Shown here: positions 21,549 to 31,957 of the stretch, piece by piece | Layout: each line of letters opens with the position of its first letter | Numbering within the stretch: position 1 is the first letter of the stretch | NCBI GenBank assembly: GCA_977006965.1 | Contig: OZ345366.1 | Span: 1,426,001 to 1,490,000, forward strand | Origin: Phymatolithon calcareum | Lineage: Eukaryota; Rhodophyta; Florideophyceae; Hapalidiales | Length of the DNA: 64,000 nt | Direction: 5' to 3' | The notes under the pieces: generated by a model | The model's database searches: none | What the model saw: the letters and a program-made list of their open reading frames with translations, nothing else | Told to the model about the DNA's origin: nothing | Made by a program: the position numbers and the translations under genes

Positions 21549-21904
21549 CTTCTCCTTCCCTTCCCGACGGACGCACGACCGTATGTGGGGTGATAGCCGG
21601 TCAAGGGGGCTGGGATGCGAAGTATTGACCCACGTCCTTCGCCATGGCAAGACGAGAGGATGACCTTCGCTGGACAGAGGTTTAGATTAGATCCGGCCCA
21701 GTTGGAAATGGATTCTATTGATCCAGTCTGAATAATTCGGATCAGTGATGTGAAAGAAAAAAACAAAAATAATTTGATGAAAGTTTCAAAAAGCTAAAAA
21801 CCGTGCCATAAAATTCACCATATTATGATACTTATAAGTTCCAGACCGCGGTCAGTTAAATGCATCAGTTTAATTCATTGAAATCAGCCAATCTCGCTCT
21901 TCCC

Positions 21905-21917
21905 TTTTGGCGCCAAA
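21905..21917. promoter_or_regulatory. E2F/DP binding site, palindromic
   Basis: TTTTGGCGCCAAA is a symmetrical match to the E2F consensus TTTSSCGC on both strands. It lies 212 bp upstream of the first in-frame ATG of the ELG1-like gene, in the region shared with divergent TAF13. Confidence 0.7.
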
Positions 21918-21981
21918 TTTCTACGAAACCAGTACACACGTAAGTCAGCCCAATGCCTCCGTATACCTCTCTTGTGTATAC

Positions 21982-21994
21982 TTTGGCGCGAAAC
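21982..21994. promoter_or_regulatory. E2F/DP binding site
   Basis: TTTGGCGCGAAAC is a second full E2F-type match, 65 bp after the first and 135 bp upstream of the ELG1-like start. Two strong sites this close before a replication gene make E2F control likely. Confidence 0.7.
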
Positions 21995-22128
21995 GAACAG
22001 CACCGCACACATCACCTGCATTCCTCCCTACACATCACGCCTCCGCATCATCATCTCGTCCGACCCACCGCTCAGACCGCCCCTGTTCGCGAAATGCCGA
22101 ACTGACTGCTTCACGCCACACACTCGCA

Positions 22129-24984
22129 ATGAGAAAAACCCGCCGTTCTGCCGCTGCCGGCAGCACAGTGACCGCAAAGCGCGCCAGCGGGCGCCCGCGT
22201 CGCGGAGGTGCAACATCGACAATGCATGCGTTCTTCAAGCCTGTGGCTGATGCTCCAACCGACCGCCGCTCACTGCTCGCAAAAGACTCTACGCCCTCTG
22301 CTTCCATCGATCTTATTGTCGCCAAACTGCGAGCATCGAAAGAAGAGCAACGTGAATTGCACTCCTCAGACTCTGATTCTGTGCCCAGTCCACCCTCAAC
22401 CGAACCATCATGTCCGTCGACGCCCATGCAAAAACTACCATCTCCGACGCAAAACCGCTTTTCTCCAATGCAGCAACGGTCTTCTCCTGTGCTCACATCA
22501 TCTTCCCCATTACTGCCGCTACGATCACCGTCCGGACTTGCAGTTGCGAGTGGGGTACTTGCGTTGGGCATTCCACCGCGTCCAAGAGCGCTCACACCTC
22601 TGTGCTGTGCGAAATGTGGTGCACTAATGGTACCGTCTGCAGAAGGGCGTCAAACGCGTCGTCAACGACGGAGCTCTACACCAGGCTTGTCAGAGTCTGA
22701 CACTCCGTCTGCGCTGACCCCAGAGACCTCACGTGAAGTTGTTTCTGTTGACACTCCAGCCTCCACGGCAATGCCCCCTAAAAACTTGTTTCGCTCTCGT
22801 CTATCTCGTCGGAAATCGCAGGAGCGCTCTCAAAGCAGTCCAAGTATTCCACCGGAAAGACCGCCAATCAAGGTGCGCATCGTTCTGAGGAAACCTACTT
22901 CGGAGGTGGTGGATCTTGCAGATGAATCTCCCAAGCGCCCGATGCGCTCGTGTGCAGTGAAGAGTTCTCCTAAGCGCCGGAGAAAAGATTCTTCCGCGCA
23001 TGTTGTTTCCATTCCCGATACCCCTGCGCCTGTTCAGGGACACTCAAAGTTGCATTCCTTCTTCAAGGCCACTCAGAAGGCTGTCGCAACGAAGAAGAGC
23101 GAACCTGGAGCGCGAAATGTTTGTGCTGTGGCGGCACATCCATGGACTTCGCCGTGGGCAACTGTTCATGTTAATGGTCCGTTGTTGAGCGAGGAATGGC
23201 AGAAGAGATGGTTGCAAACAGTTGGTACTCTCGACGGATCAAAACCGGATTGGTCATGCCTTGCTGAACTTTGCCAGTATTCAGTGAAATCTGTGGAAGA
23301 GAACGTCGTAGCGGAAGTACTCGCTGAGCGCGCGGATTACTCGGTTGAGGGTTGTGTAACTTCGTGGGCGGAATTGTACAAGGATTGTGAGAAGATTGAT
23401 CGTTTCAACTCGTCGGCCATTACATCTCTTGTCGATTGGTTGCGTTTTTGGTACAGGAGCGGAACAGGGAAGGCAAATGAGTCGTCAGCATGCGAGGAAT
23501 CGTGTACTAGCGAATTTTCAGAATACGACACGGACAGTGAGCTTCTACGGGTGGGGAACACCGAACGTGTTTCCATTCTAACTGGTCCGCCTGGCTGCGG
23601 AAAATCGACGGTGGTGAAAATAGCTGCCAGACAGCTTGGTCTCTCTGTATTGGAGATCAACCAGTCTGTGTGTCGAAAAGGGCAAAAGGTGAAGGACATA
23701 GTAGGGGAAGCTCTGACATCCCACCGGGTAACCTCAAACGTTCAGAAGTTCACTTTCGGCAAAGAGGGCCAGGAGCCTACGACGGACCAGTCGGCGCAGG
23801 GCGGACATCCACCGCGCACACTAATTCTCTTCGAAGAAGTTGATGAACTGCACGACGATGAGCGAGGATTTTGGACTACATTGCGCGAACTCGCATCAGA
23901 CCCGAATTGTATGCGGCCAATTGTTTGCACGGCAAATAAGTTTTCCGTTCACATGCAGGGGGTGTTCGGCACACCAGAGATCGCCGAAGAAGATGCGGAC
24001 ATCTCCAGCTTGCTCTCGCTCGAGGCAGATGAGGAATGCTTGAACTCTCTTCCTTTCAAGCACATCGAGCTTGAAATGCGCACCCCCCGCCAAGTATGCG
24101 ACGTGCTGAAAATGGTGTCCGAACGAGAGAACTTACAACAGAGCAAGGGTACATTGGCAAGTATATCCAGGAGTGCTCGTGTTGGCGATATTCGCCATGC
24201 AGTGAATGCACTACAATTTTGGGCAAATCCATCGACAGTGTCTCCGTTGCCGACTGTCATGCACAGCATACATAAATCCGCACAACTACTATGCACATCG
24301 CCGTCGACAGCCGTCGAACTTGCTCCCAGACTTGCGCTTCAGGAACGTCTACAAGACGACGACAAACATTCGGTACTCCAAAGCGTTTATCGCGCGGTCT
24401 CGAAACGGGCATCATCAACCGAGCACGATGCAGCCGCAGAACGATCAACTATTGCCGCACTTGCGGACGCTCTGGACTCATTCTGCGTGGGCGACACAGT
24501 TCTAACGGCTGCGCGTGCACGCCACGTGGATATGCAGTACGCGAGCATGGACGATCTGCAGAATGAGGCGGAAGGTTTCAGCGGCTATGACGGAGCAGAG
24601 GCTATCGCCAGCGACATTCACGCATGGGCATTAGCCGGACTTGCGGGTCCACTCGCTGTTGCTAATAGCAATCGGGTCGGCATCGAAGCTGCAATTGACT
24701 TTGCCGCGGTGGATGAGACTTGGCTTCCGGAGCTGGGCAATACAGCAATGCTCGGACGGCGTGCGACGGTTGTGGAAACTGTACCCGCCCTGCGCGCAAT
24801 GCTCGTCACAGCTCGCCGGGTTCGCGAGCGCACCGCCACGAACGTAGGCAATGCGCCACGCCCGATGTCGCGAAGGCGACAGACAAGGTCGCAGACGCGC
24901 GGCGACCACGTGTTGAAATTCAAGCTTGGGGATGATGCCACCACGCTTCTTGAACGGAGCTGTATGAACTTTGGGGAAAGCTAA
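22129..24984 (+). CDS. ELG1: ELG1/ATAD5-type RFC-like PCNA unloader
   Basis: ELG1/ATAD5 is the large subunit of an alternative clamp loader that removes PCNA from DNA after replication. I start at 22129, the first in-frame ATG (the frame is open but without ATG further up), giving 951 aa. The N-terminal 400 residues are basic and Ser/Pro-rich, with two PIP-like motifs: TMHAFFKP (about 31-38) and KLHSFFKA (about 307-314). The AAA+ core has Walker A GPPGCGKST (about 486-494) and Walker B LILFEEVDE (about 564-572); LFEEVD is characteristic of ELG1/ATAD5. VCTANK follows as sensor 1. An acidic insertion (EIAEEDADISSL) sits after sensor 1. The last 300 residues are helical, as in clamp-loader collars. 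No intron. Two E2F sites lie upstream. RAD17 or CTF18 are less likely because of the LFEEVD box. Confidence 0.85.
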   Translation: MRKTRRSAAAGSTVTAKRASGRPRRGGATSTMHAFFKPVADAPTDRRSLLAKDSTPSASIDLIVAKLRASKEEQRELHSSDSDSVPSPPSTEPSCPSTPMQKLPSPTQNRFSPMQQRSSPVLTSSSPLLPLRSPSGLAVASGVLALGIPPRPRALTPLCCAKCGALMVPSAEGRQTRRQRRSSTPGLSESDTPSALTPETSREVVSVDTPASTAMPPKNLFRSRLSRRKSQERSQSSPSIPPERPPIKVRIVLRKPTSEVVDLADESPKRPMRSCAVKSSPKRRRKDSSAHVVSIPDTPAPVQGHSKLHSFFKATQKAVATKKSEPGARNVCAVAAHPWTSPWATVHVNGPLLSEEWQKRWLQTVGTLDGSKPDWSCLAELCQYSVKSVEENVVAEVLAERADYSVEGCVTSWAELYKDCEKIDRFNSSAITSLVDWLRFWYRSGTGKANESSACEESCTSEFSEYDTDSELLRVGNTERVSILTGPPGCGKSTVVKIAARQLGLSVLEINQSVCRKGQKVKDIVGEALTSHRVTSNVQKFTFGKEGQEPTTDQSAQGGHPPRTLILFEEVDELHDDERGFWTTLRELASDPNCMRPIVCTANKFSVHMQGVFGTPEIAEEDADISSLLSLEADEECLNSLPFKHIELEMRTPRQVCDVLKMVSERENLQQSKGTLASISRSARVGDIRHAVNALQFWANPSTVSPLPTVMHSIHKSAQLLCTSPSTAVELAPRLALQERLQDDDKHSVLQSVYRAVSKRASSTEHDAAAERSTIAALADALDSFCVGDTVLTAARARHVDMQYASMDDLQNEAEGFSGYDGAEAIASDIHAWALAGLAGPLAVANSNRVGIEAAIDFAAVDETWLPELGNTAMLGRRATVVETVPALRAMLVTARRVRERTATNVGNAPRPMSRRRQTRSQTRGDHVLKFKLGDDATTLLERSCMNFGES

Positions 24985-25274
24985 CAGGAAGTACTGACTG
25001 ACTTAACCTGCTCAATTTAAAGCTCGGAAACTACAGTAGCCCGCAGCATTACTGTACTGAGCGGAACTGCGCGAGGCTGCGGAAGACTGGGGAGAGCAAA
25101 CTAATTTTTGAGGCGAATTTAGTAATGTTTATACGCTGCAGAGGCAGAAAATGATAAATAGTTCATATTACCCATCCATCCATCCCGACACCGTACCCAT
25201 CTGCAAACAGTTCGTAGGAGTTTGCATGAGACGAGACATTCTCCATATTTAGCACTGCCATCGCACGCCGCATC

Positions 25275-25631
25275 ATGAAGGTGGTGGCGTTCACGGAGAG
25301 CGTGGCAGATCTGCGCGTGCGCTACCAGGTAGTGCATATGGATTCGTCAGCGTTTGTGTGGGCGGATGCGACCTCTCCCGCCTCCGCCGCCAAGACTGGC
25401 AGTCTAGGCTCTCTGGCACTAACGATGCCTGCGCGCGGCGCCGACGACACACCGCCCACGGCCGTCGTGCTGCCGGGGGCAGGTTCCGCGACAAGTCGTC
25501 GTCTGGCGGAGAAGATCACGCTGCGCACCGGGCTTGTGGTGCACGCACACGTCTCGATCCCGGCGGACGCGGACGCGCTCGCGGATCGAATTGCGCTCCG
25601 TCTCGTTGAGGAGTTGCAGCGCGAATCGTGA
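25275..25631 (+). CDS. PSMG4: Proteasome assembly chaperone 4 (PAC4/PSMG4)
   Basis: PAC4 pairs with PAC3 to help assemble the alpha ring of the 20S proteasome. The 118-aa product has the expected compact length and layout. First comes a strand ending in VHMDSSAFVWADA (the family has a hydrophobic run with W near residue 30), then GSLGSLALTMPAR. The C-terminal half, SRRLAEKITLRTGLVVHAHVSI followed by ADRIALRLVEELQRE, matches the family ending (SxxLaxrLxxkTgxqvfVSxnlp...leprieKrlieEi). No intron. It ends only 75 bp from the stop codon of convergent HIRA. Sequence similarity in this family is low, so the call rests on pattern and length. Confidence 0.72.
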   Translation: MKVVAFTESVADLRVRYQVVHMDSSAFVWADATSPASAAKTGSLGSLALTMPARGADDTPPTAVVLPGAGSATSRRLAEKITLRTGLVVHAHVSIPADADALADRIALRLVEELQRES

Positions 25632-25706
25632 AGACGGGTGAAAATTCAAACTTAGTTTTATGCAGGGTACTTCCCTGATTTATATGGCGTGTAAGTGTGT
25701 AAAACG

Positions 25707-28664
25707 TTAAACATTCTTCTGAGTTATCCCTCTCATCTTTTTTTGTCTCGCAAGTTCACGCAAACTTTCCGAATACTCCTCGACAAAGCGCTGCAGCTGT
25801 CGATGCGTCGCCACCACAGGTAACACGGTATCCTCCAGTAGAGTTCTCCCGCTCATTCCTAAAATGGTCCGCTCGACAATTGTGCCGTTGACACCGATGA
25901 GGAAATCGCACAATTCACGCAGACGTAATTCGCAACTCTCAACGTCATCAGAGACAGCGAGCGCCACGCGTTGCGCATAGCTCGCGAGATAGTATCGGTA
26001 GTCCTCGGGCGCGTCGAGGGCCACCGCAGCTTCGAGAAGGCTTTCGAGATGAGAGAGTGATTCGATTGCCGCACGCTGCAATCCGCTCATACCGGAGAGC
26101 GCGGTGCGGGCGGGTGTAGGGGTGGCCACGCCAGCGCCGGCCTGTAAGGCGCGAAGCGGACCGACGGCCTTCGACGCCGGGAGGCCCCGCGTGAACTCCG
26201 AGTTGGGCGCAATATCGCCGGCAACGCAGCCCCATGCACGAAGGGAGCGGGAATAGGCAAACGCATTTCGGTCGGAGAGAACGAGAAGAGGTTCCCCATG
26301 CGGTGTGACGCGTGCGAGAGCGATGCTGCGGAAAATGCGCGCCTGTGCACTGTCGCCATCCTTCATGGGGCGTGCGAGAAGCGGGGCGGCGCTTCTTGCA
26401 CATACCAAAGTTTTCTCCCGTACGTCAAACACGCTGCAGAGCGCACTTCTTGAAACAACGAGCAGAAACCATCGGTCAAGAGCGTGCGAACCGCCGTTCG
26501 CAATTGCCCCGTCGACGACCATTGCATCGCCGGATGCGCTGCTCTTGCACGGTACGCAAAAAGCTTCCAGCATGTGCGGCGCGGAGTCGAGTACGAGTGG
26601 TTGTAAGATGCGGCGTCCGCTTGCCGCTGAGTACACAAACAGTTTTCCATCCGTCGCAGCAGCAGCCGCAAACTTATCGGCGATGCCTGCGAGCGCGACA
26701 ATGGCGCCGCCGCGTGGATGATAGTCTCGCCAGAGTACCTTGCCAGCCCTTGTGCACATGAGCGTGTAGCCACCGGCCGCAGAGACATCTTCTCGTGCCT
26801 CAAGAATGGTGGTTGGAGTTTCGCCAGCGGATATTATTCTACATCGTCCGGAAGCGGCTTCGTTCGTACTTGGTAGAAGCATGAGAGAGAGTCCGACCAC
26901 GCTGGCCTGGCACAGCGGAGTAGCATACATGGCCGGTTTCGCACCTTCAGGAAGTGCAGTGACGGGAGCCCTTCCCGCGGCTGCGAAACGATTTGCATAC
27001 GCGTCTGCTACTGGCGCCTGAGCTGCAGCGGCACTGAACGGGGTCGGCGCAGAACGATTCGCCGCAGGTGGTGCAGCGGCGTCGAATGGGCTGGCTGCGT
27101 CGACACGGACACGCTTCAGGGGTACAGTTGGCATGGCGGGTGCCGGCGGGGCGACTGGACTGGGACCGTTACTTGGGGCGACGGCAACAGGAATGATTCG
27201 ACGTTTGCCGCCCCGTACGCGGACTTCGTTCTGCGCGGCGAGAATGGCAGGGTCTGCTGGCGGGGTCGGTCCTGAAGGAAGTTTGACGACTTCAGGAATG
27301 ACTGGGAGAGGAGCGGGTGCGACCGGAGCAGCCGGTGCAGGTGCAGCGGGGGGTGGGACGGCGGCTGCAGCGGCGGCTGCACGGAGTTGGGCAGGATATT
27401 CTGGAGGCGGTGCACCGTTCGCGACTGCGCCGCCGAATTGACGCCAGAGTTCCTTGAATATGGAATGAGTTTCGGGGAGCGGGACGACATCACCAAGTTC
27501 ATTCGGGCTGAATTTAACATACATTACTTGTCCATCCGTGGAGCAGACGACCAGGGTATATCCGTCCGATCCCCATGTCAGATCTATGACATCGGCGGCA
27601 AACATCTCGGCCATACGGAAGAACGGGTGCTTTCCAGACGACTGCCAGACCGATGCGCCCATATCCTTTGATCCGAGCACGAGCACAGTATACGGCAGTG
27701 AAGCCGGGTTGTCGCGCGCACGGTAAAGACGCGGCGAGAAGCGCGTACACACGACGGGTTCATGATGTCCGACAAACTCGATTTGCTCCGAGAAGCCTGA
27801 CTCCCGCGAGAACATGGGTGCACAATTCGCGGCCGGTTTTTTATGCGCGTTTGTGGCGAGCAATTGGCTTCCGCACGGTGACCAACTTAGTCGGAGAAAG
27901 AAAGCTGTGGAATTCTCCTGATATACCGCGGTTTCAAACGGTTCCGCGAGCGTCTTTTCCTCCTTCCAATCACTGGTGCGCCAAATCTTTACACTGCGGT
28001 CATCACTCTGACTGGCGACAAATTTTCCAACAGGGTCCCAATCCACGCCCTTCACAAAACCGGTATGTCCCTCAAGACGGACTTGCGCGCAACATCCGCG
28101 CACATTCCATATGACGACCAAATTATCCACACTGGCGGACGCAATACGCTCACCGTCCGGACTCCAGCATACATGTGTGACATCACCGGAATGTGCGCGG
28201 AACGGGCGGAGCACACGCCAATTCTCCGCTCCCGCTCCGCCCGCCGCAGCGAACGCGGACACCGGGGCCGTCCCTTCCTGTCGCTCATACACGAGCACGA
28301 CAGCATCGTCACCCCCGCTTGCCAATCGGTCTCCGGTGGGTGCCCATCGCACGCAATTAGCAGCAGCCGTATGTGAGGACAGCGACGCCAGAAGCGCGCC
28401 ATTAGGAATTGCAAGATCCGCATGGGGTGCATCGGACAACCCATTCCGGACCGGCGCGGGCAATTCCGTCTGTGGGTCGCCGGACGGGGCCGGAATGGCA
28501 TGCGAGGCAATGACCGGCAATGCCCAGATCTTTACGGCACCATCCTGTCCGGCAGTGGCCAGACGATGAGCGGCCGGTTGTAGGTCGACCGAATATACGG
28601 GCGTTATGGCCGGTGGGCGTCCGTGGCGGACCCACGGCGGTACAAAGAAATGCATGGGATGCAC
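25707..28664 (-). CDS. HIRA: HIRA histone H3.3 chaperone subunit
   Basis: HIRA is the scaffold of the complex that deposits histone H3.3 independently of replication. The single-exon product is 985 aa from the first ATG (28664); an ATG three codons later (28655) aligns better with the usual family start. WD repeats fill about residues 1-400, for example RLATAGQDGAVKIWAL, SHTAAANCVRWAPTGDRLAS, GHTGFVKGVDWDPVGKFVAS and DDRSVKIWRTSDW. After a Pro/Ala linker comes VRGGKRRIIPVAV, resembling the B domain that binds ASF1. The C-terminal Hira domain includes LCQASVVGLSLMLLP, WFLLVVSRSALCSVFDV and EPLLVLSDRNAFAYS. The gene is tail-to-tail with PAC4, 75 bp apart. An E2F-like site lies 29 bp upstream of the first ATG. 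Confidence 0.92.
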   Translation of the reverse strand: MHPMHFFVPPWVRHGRPPAITPVYSVDLQPAAHRLATAGQDGAVKIWALPVIASHAIPAPSGDPQTELPAPVRNGLSDAPHADLAIPNGALLASLSSHTAAANCVRWAPTGDRLASGGDDAVVLVYERQEGTAPVSAFAAAGGAGAENWRVLRPFRAHSGDVTHVCWSPDGERIASASVDNLVVIWNVRGCCAQVRLEGHTGFVKGVDWDPVGKFVASQSDDRSVKIWRTSDWKEEKTLAEPFETAVYQENSTAFFLRLSWSPCGSQLLATNAHKKPAANCAPMFSRESGFSEQIEFVGHHEPVVCTRFSPRLYRARDNPASLPYTVLVLGSKDMGASVWQSSGKHPFFRMAEMFAADVIDLTWGSDGYTLVVCSTDGQVMYVKFSPNELGDVVPLPETHSIFKELWRQFGGAVANGAPPPEYPAQLRAAAAAAAVPPPAAPAPAAPVAPAPLPVIPEVVKLPSGPTPPADPAILAAQNEVRVRGGKRRIIPVAVAPSNGPSPVAPPAPAMPTVPLKRVRVDAASPFDAAAPPAANRSAPTPFSAAAAQAPVADAYANRFAAAGRAPVTALPEGAKPAMYATPLCQASVVGLSLMLLPSTNEAASGRCRIISAGETPTTILEAREDVSAAGGYTLMCTRAGKVLWRDYHPRGGAIVALAGIADKFAAAAATDGKLFVYSAASGRRILQPLVLDSAPHMLEAFCVPCKSSASGDAMVVDGAIANGGSHALDRWFLLVVSRSALCSVFDVREKTLVCARSAAPLLARPMKDGDSAQARIFRSIALARVTPHGEPLLVLSDRNAFAYSRSLRAWGCVAGDIAPNSEFTRGLPASKAVGPLRALQAGAGVATPTPARTALSGMSGLQRAAIESLSHLESLLEAAVALDAPEDYRYYLASYAQRVALAVSDDVESCELRLRELCDFLIGVNGTIVERTILGMSGRTLLEDTVLPVVATHRQLQRFVEEYSESLRELARQKKMRGITQKNV

Positions 28665-30161
28665 GCGGGAGAAGGCACGGTGGATGTGGGATGCGGGAAA
28701 AAAGTTAAAAGTGGGCGGAAAAGACGCTAAAAATGAGGTCCTGCAAAAGGGCCGAAATCGCCGCGCAGCGGGAATTTTTTTGGAAGTTGGCCATCACGCC
28801 CATTTTTTGTGGAAATCGACGTGTTCATTTCGCACCCCCCGCGAGCAGGTCGCCGCCCACTTTTTCTCGCTTCGATACATACCGTCCGACGCAACTGCTA
28901 AAAAGCACCAACACGTGGCACCGCTTACAGCGACATATTGCACGTTGGATCACGGTTCGAATCACACATGTCGCATTAGTATTGGCTGATTACGATGGTA
29001 TGATTCAAGTGTCAAACTGTTTGGTGCTGCCAATTTTGTGGACACCTATCATACTGTAGTCAACCTCAGGCCTGAGATGGTGTACGCAACTACGGCAAGA
29101 CAAGAATTGTGCGTGCCAAACCTCGCGAGGTGTTCTACTGGAATAGAGACCACCGCGCACTGGTTCACTCAGAGAAGGGAGCGAAGTTTCTCCGGTTTAA
29201 TTGCCTGCAAAAAGCTCCACAAGGAATTTATCTCCGTCTCCTCCACGGTAGATTGGCAAAATATGAGCGAAGCACGACGAAGCTGCCAGCCTGTCTCCTA
29301 CCGAGAAGCGACCATTTCTGGATAGATTGACTAAACAGTGACCCTACCTGCCACATCCAGGTATGAAGCGCTTCTCTGAAAATTCGGTAAGAAGAACAAA
29401 CAAGATGTGATAGAGATAGTAGGAATAAGACCCATGAAAGTGGGTGGCAAATAGGGCACAGCCACGTACTGTACATCCTCCCAGAAGGTGTCTGTAGTAG
29501 GAGAAAGTGATGTAAATACTACAGGTACACTACAATGCCTAGCTATTCAAAAAACGTAGCTGAAAAAGCCAGCGCGCGGGTCTTCTTTCGCCCTTCCGTC
29601 TTCTCTGTGAATGTAATCTTCCTCGGTGTCTTGCCTTTTGAACGCATTATCGCCTGTTTGAGAGCTCTGCTCAAGTTGCCTTTGAGAGCACCACATACTG
29701 CGCTGATTTTTTGATGAAGGTGCATGCTGTTTTGGCATTCCCAATGGCCCCATTCTCCTGTCAACACAGGTACACTGCCCTTGCGTCTTGTGGCTTGAAT
29801 TTACTGGGTCAATCCATGAAAGGCAAGTAACCTGTTAGAGCCGCTCCTGCGCGTGCAACAGTAAATTCTGGTGATTGCTTTCTGGGCAAGGAGCTCCTTT
29901 TTTCTTGCACGTTGATAAGTGAATTTATTCTCAATCTGGTGCGACCACGAAACGGAGCTCTCCAGAAATTGCGATGAGAATAGAAGTTAAATACAGCTCG
30001 TCTTGCGATCTTCGACAAAAGTGGCAGTCGAAGCTCGCGAGCCTACTTTGCGAGAAGTCCTCCTCGAGGGTTTTGATCAAAGTACCGTTGCCGAGGCCTA
30101 GAACATGGTCTAGGGAATCTTCGCTCTCTAAGAAAGCGTTCTCTCCCAATCTTGCTCTCTC
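28665..30161. other. Interval between HIRA and the first BTB gene
   Basis: HIRA and the first BTB gene diverge here, so both promoters lie in this 1.5 kb. Apart from the E2F-like match near HIRA I find no gene, repeat copy or RNA that I can support. Confidence 0.5.
28693..28700 (-). promoter_or_regulatory. Possible E2F site before HIRA
   Basis: GCGGGAAA (TTTCCCGC on the other strand) matches the core E2F consensus and lies 29 bp upstream of the HIRA start. An 8-base match alone is weak; it gains value from the stronger sites before ELG1 in the same island. Confidence 0.35.
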
Positions 30162-31475
30162 ATGGTGGATGAGGAATATTCTGTCGAAGGGTACCTCGCA
30201 TATGCCAAGAATCCATTGGCAGAAAGTGATGAAGAAGTCGAACGCGATGCCTCTCCGAATGAAGGAGCAATTCGATCCCAAGCCCTATTGTCCAAATTGA
30301 GGACTAGCAAGAAATTCACGGATTCAGTGATCGTTGTTTCCGACCACAAGTTTCCGATTCATCGAGCCATCGTCAGTCCTTTATCCCCATTTTTCTTCAG
30401 AATGTTTTCTTCTGGCGCCAAGGACATGAGATGCCAAACGATCCACGTCTTGGAAACTTCTCCGAAGGCCATGTCCACATTACTGGACTTCGCATATGGT
30501 GCTAATGTTGCGCTTGAGGATGACGGTCGTCATGCTCTCGAAGTATGGAAACTCGCACATCGCCTTCAAGTTCATGCGCTCGGCAACATCGTGGGTGAGG
30601 CAGCTGTGAAGTGCGCCACTATCGACAATTCTATACATATCTTCCATGAGGCAAAGCGCTACAAGTGCATCAAGGAAATTGAAACAATCTTTGCGTTTAT
30701 TGCACATAGTTTCAAGCATGTATCTGAAAGCACGGAATTCGAAACTTTGACAATGAATGAGATCGAGGACTTTTTACAATCTAAGGAACTCATTGCGTCA
30801 GAGCTTGAGAAGTATAACGGTCTCAAGGCGTGGATCACAGCACCTTACACAATGGGGCGTCGACCGCATACAGCGACTCTTTTATCCTGCGTACGTTTCG
30901 AGTTACTGAGCAGGTCTGACATGCGCACAGTTCTTGCAGACTTTGACTTCCTGCCGGTAGATGGATTGTCCATGGTTTTTCAGAGAATTGTTGGGAATGG
31001 GCTCACGATTCCCGGAATGTCTGTGCGTTTCCAGGCCTCTAAAGCCCCTGGATCGCAATTTGCATTGACCATAGGGAGGCTTAGTGAGGCTCTGGAGAAT
31101 CCAATGCCGCCATTCTTTTTCAAGTGTCATCATTGGGTCATGTCTGCTCGTGTACAATTTTGGCTGGATGGTATTTACCTTGCTTTTGAATTTGAAAACC
31201 GATTCAAAGCGGAAGACAGGTCAAAAAGTTTGGCGGAAGATGTATCTTCGTACACTTTTGATGTTTCTGCTATTCTTGTGTCTGAAAAAGGACACGAGGA
31301 GAGCATCAGGAAATCTGGCAATTGTGCAACGGCTGCGAATAAGCTTCGACTCAAGATCGCGCAATTGACGACACGGTTTCCGGACAACAGAGATGAGCTG
31401 AAGGAAAAATATGGGGATTGGGTTCGCGGGGCCATGTCGTTGCTCGTCAATCTACAGTGTATTGAGACAAAGTAG
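30162..31475 (+). CDS. BTB/POZ-BACK protein with unrecognised C-terminal domain (copy 1)
   Basis: BTB proteins usually dimerise and often act as CUL3 ubiquitin-ligase adaptors. The 437-aa product has a BTB domain at about 40-150 (TDSVIVVSDHKFPIHRAIVS, PLSPFFFRMFSSG, AMSTLLDFAYGA). A BACK-like helical region follows (ALEVWKLAHRLQVHALGNIV, then DFLQSKELIASELEKYNGLKAW). The C-terminal third (about 280-437) is shared with the gene at 51274 but matches no domain I know: IGRLSEALENPMPPFFFKCH, a tryptophan-containing stretch, FEFENRF and SLAEDVSSYTFDV. No kelch repeats are present. No intron. The paralogue is on the other strand 20 kb away; both lie in repeat-rich DNA. Substrate and pathway are unknown. 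Confidence 0.85.
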   Translation: MVDEEYSVEGYLAYAKNPLAESDEEVERDASPNEGAIRSQALLSKLRTSKKFTDSVIVVSDHKFPIHRAIVSPLSPFFFRMFSSGAKDMRCQTIHVLETSPKAMSTLLDFAYGANVALEDDGRHALEVWKLAHRLQVHALGNIVGEAAVKCATIDNSIHIFHEAKRYKCIKEIETIFAFIAHSFKHVSESTEFETLTMNEIEDFLQSKELIASELEKYNGLKAWITAPYTMGRRPHTATLLSCVRFELLSRSDMRTVLADFDFLPVDGLSMVFQRIVGNGLTIPGMSVRFQASKAPGSQFALTIGRLSEALENPMPPFFFKCHHWVMSARVQFWLDGIYLAFEFENRFKAEDRSKSLAEDVSSYTFDVSAILVSEKGHEESIRKSGNCATAANKLRLKIAQLTTRFPDNRDELKEKYGDWVRGAMSLLVNLQCIETK

Positions 31476-31957
31476 CTAAGCAGGAGAACTCGTTCAAGGT
31501 CGTTTGTGCTCCGCACTATCACGTAGTCATGCAGCGATAGAATAGCAGACGAAATAGTGTTGTAAACAGGTCCTCGTGCCCTCCCTCATAAATGGCGCAT
31601 ATATTGCTTTAGCGGTGTCAAGGGGACCTGGCATCTCAGTCGTTAAACCAGCACTACAAGCATTACTCTTTAACAAACATGTCTTCTATTCTATTCTCTA
31701 GGCAATTCTGATAGAAAATAATCGCTTTGGTGCTCATTGACAGGGCAGCGCATACCGGAAGGCATCCTAGCTCAGAGAACATGTACAGGGCAGGAGTCTA
31801 CAAGGATTTTTTTTTGTGCCACGACCAGATCCACATGCACGTCGATTAAAAAATTAAAGCGAGAGCAGAAGCGAGCGATAGTTGCATTGAGAAAAGCAGT
31901 GACTGCACGATGATATCAGTCGTCTACATGTGGCTATTGCACACGGTTGAAACGTCT

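Noticed and set aside
21907-22128. Upstream extension of the ELG1-like frame.
   Set aside because: It has no ATG before 22129 and overlaps two E2F sites, so it is more likely promoter and leader.
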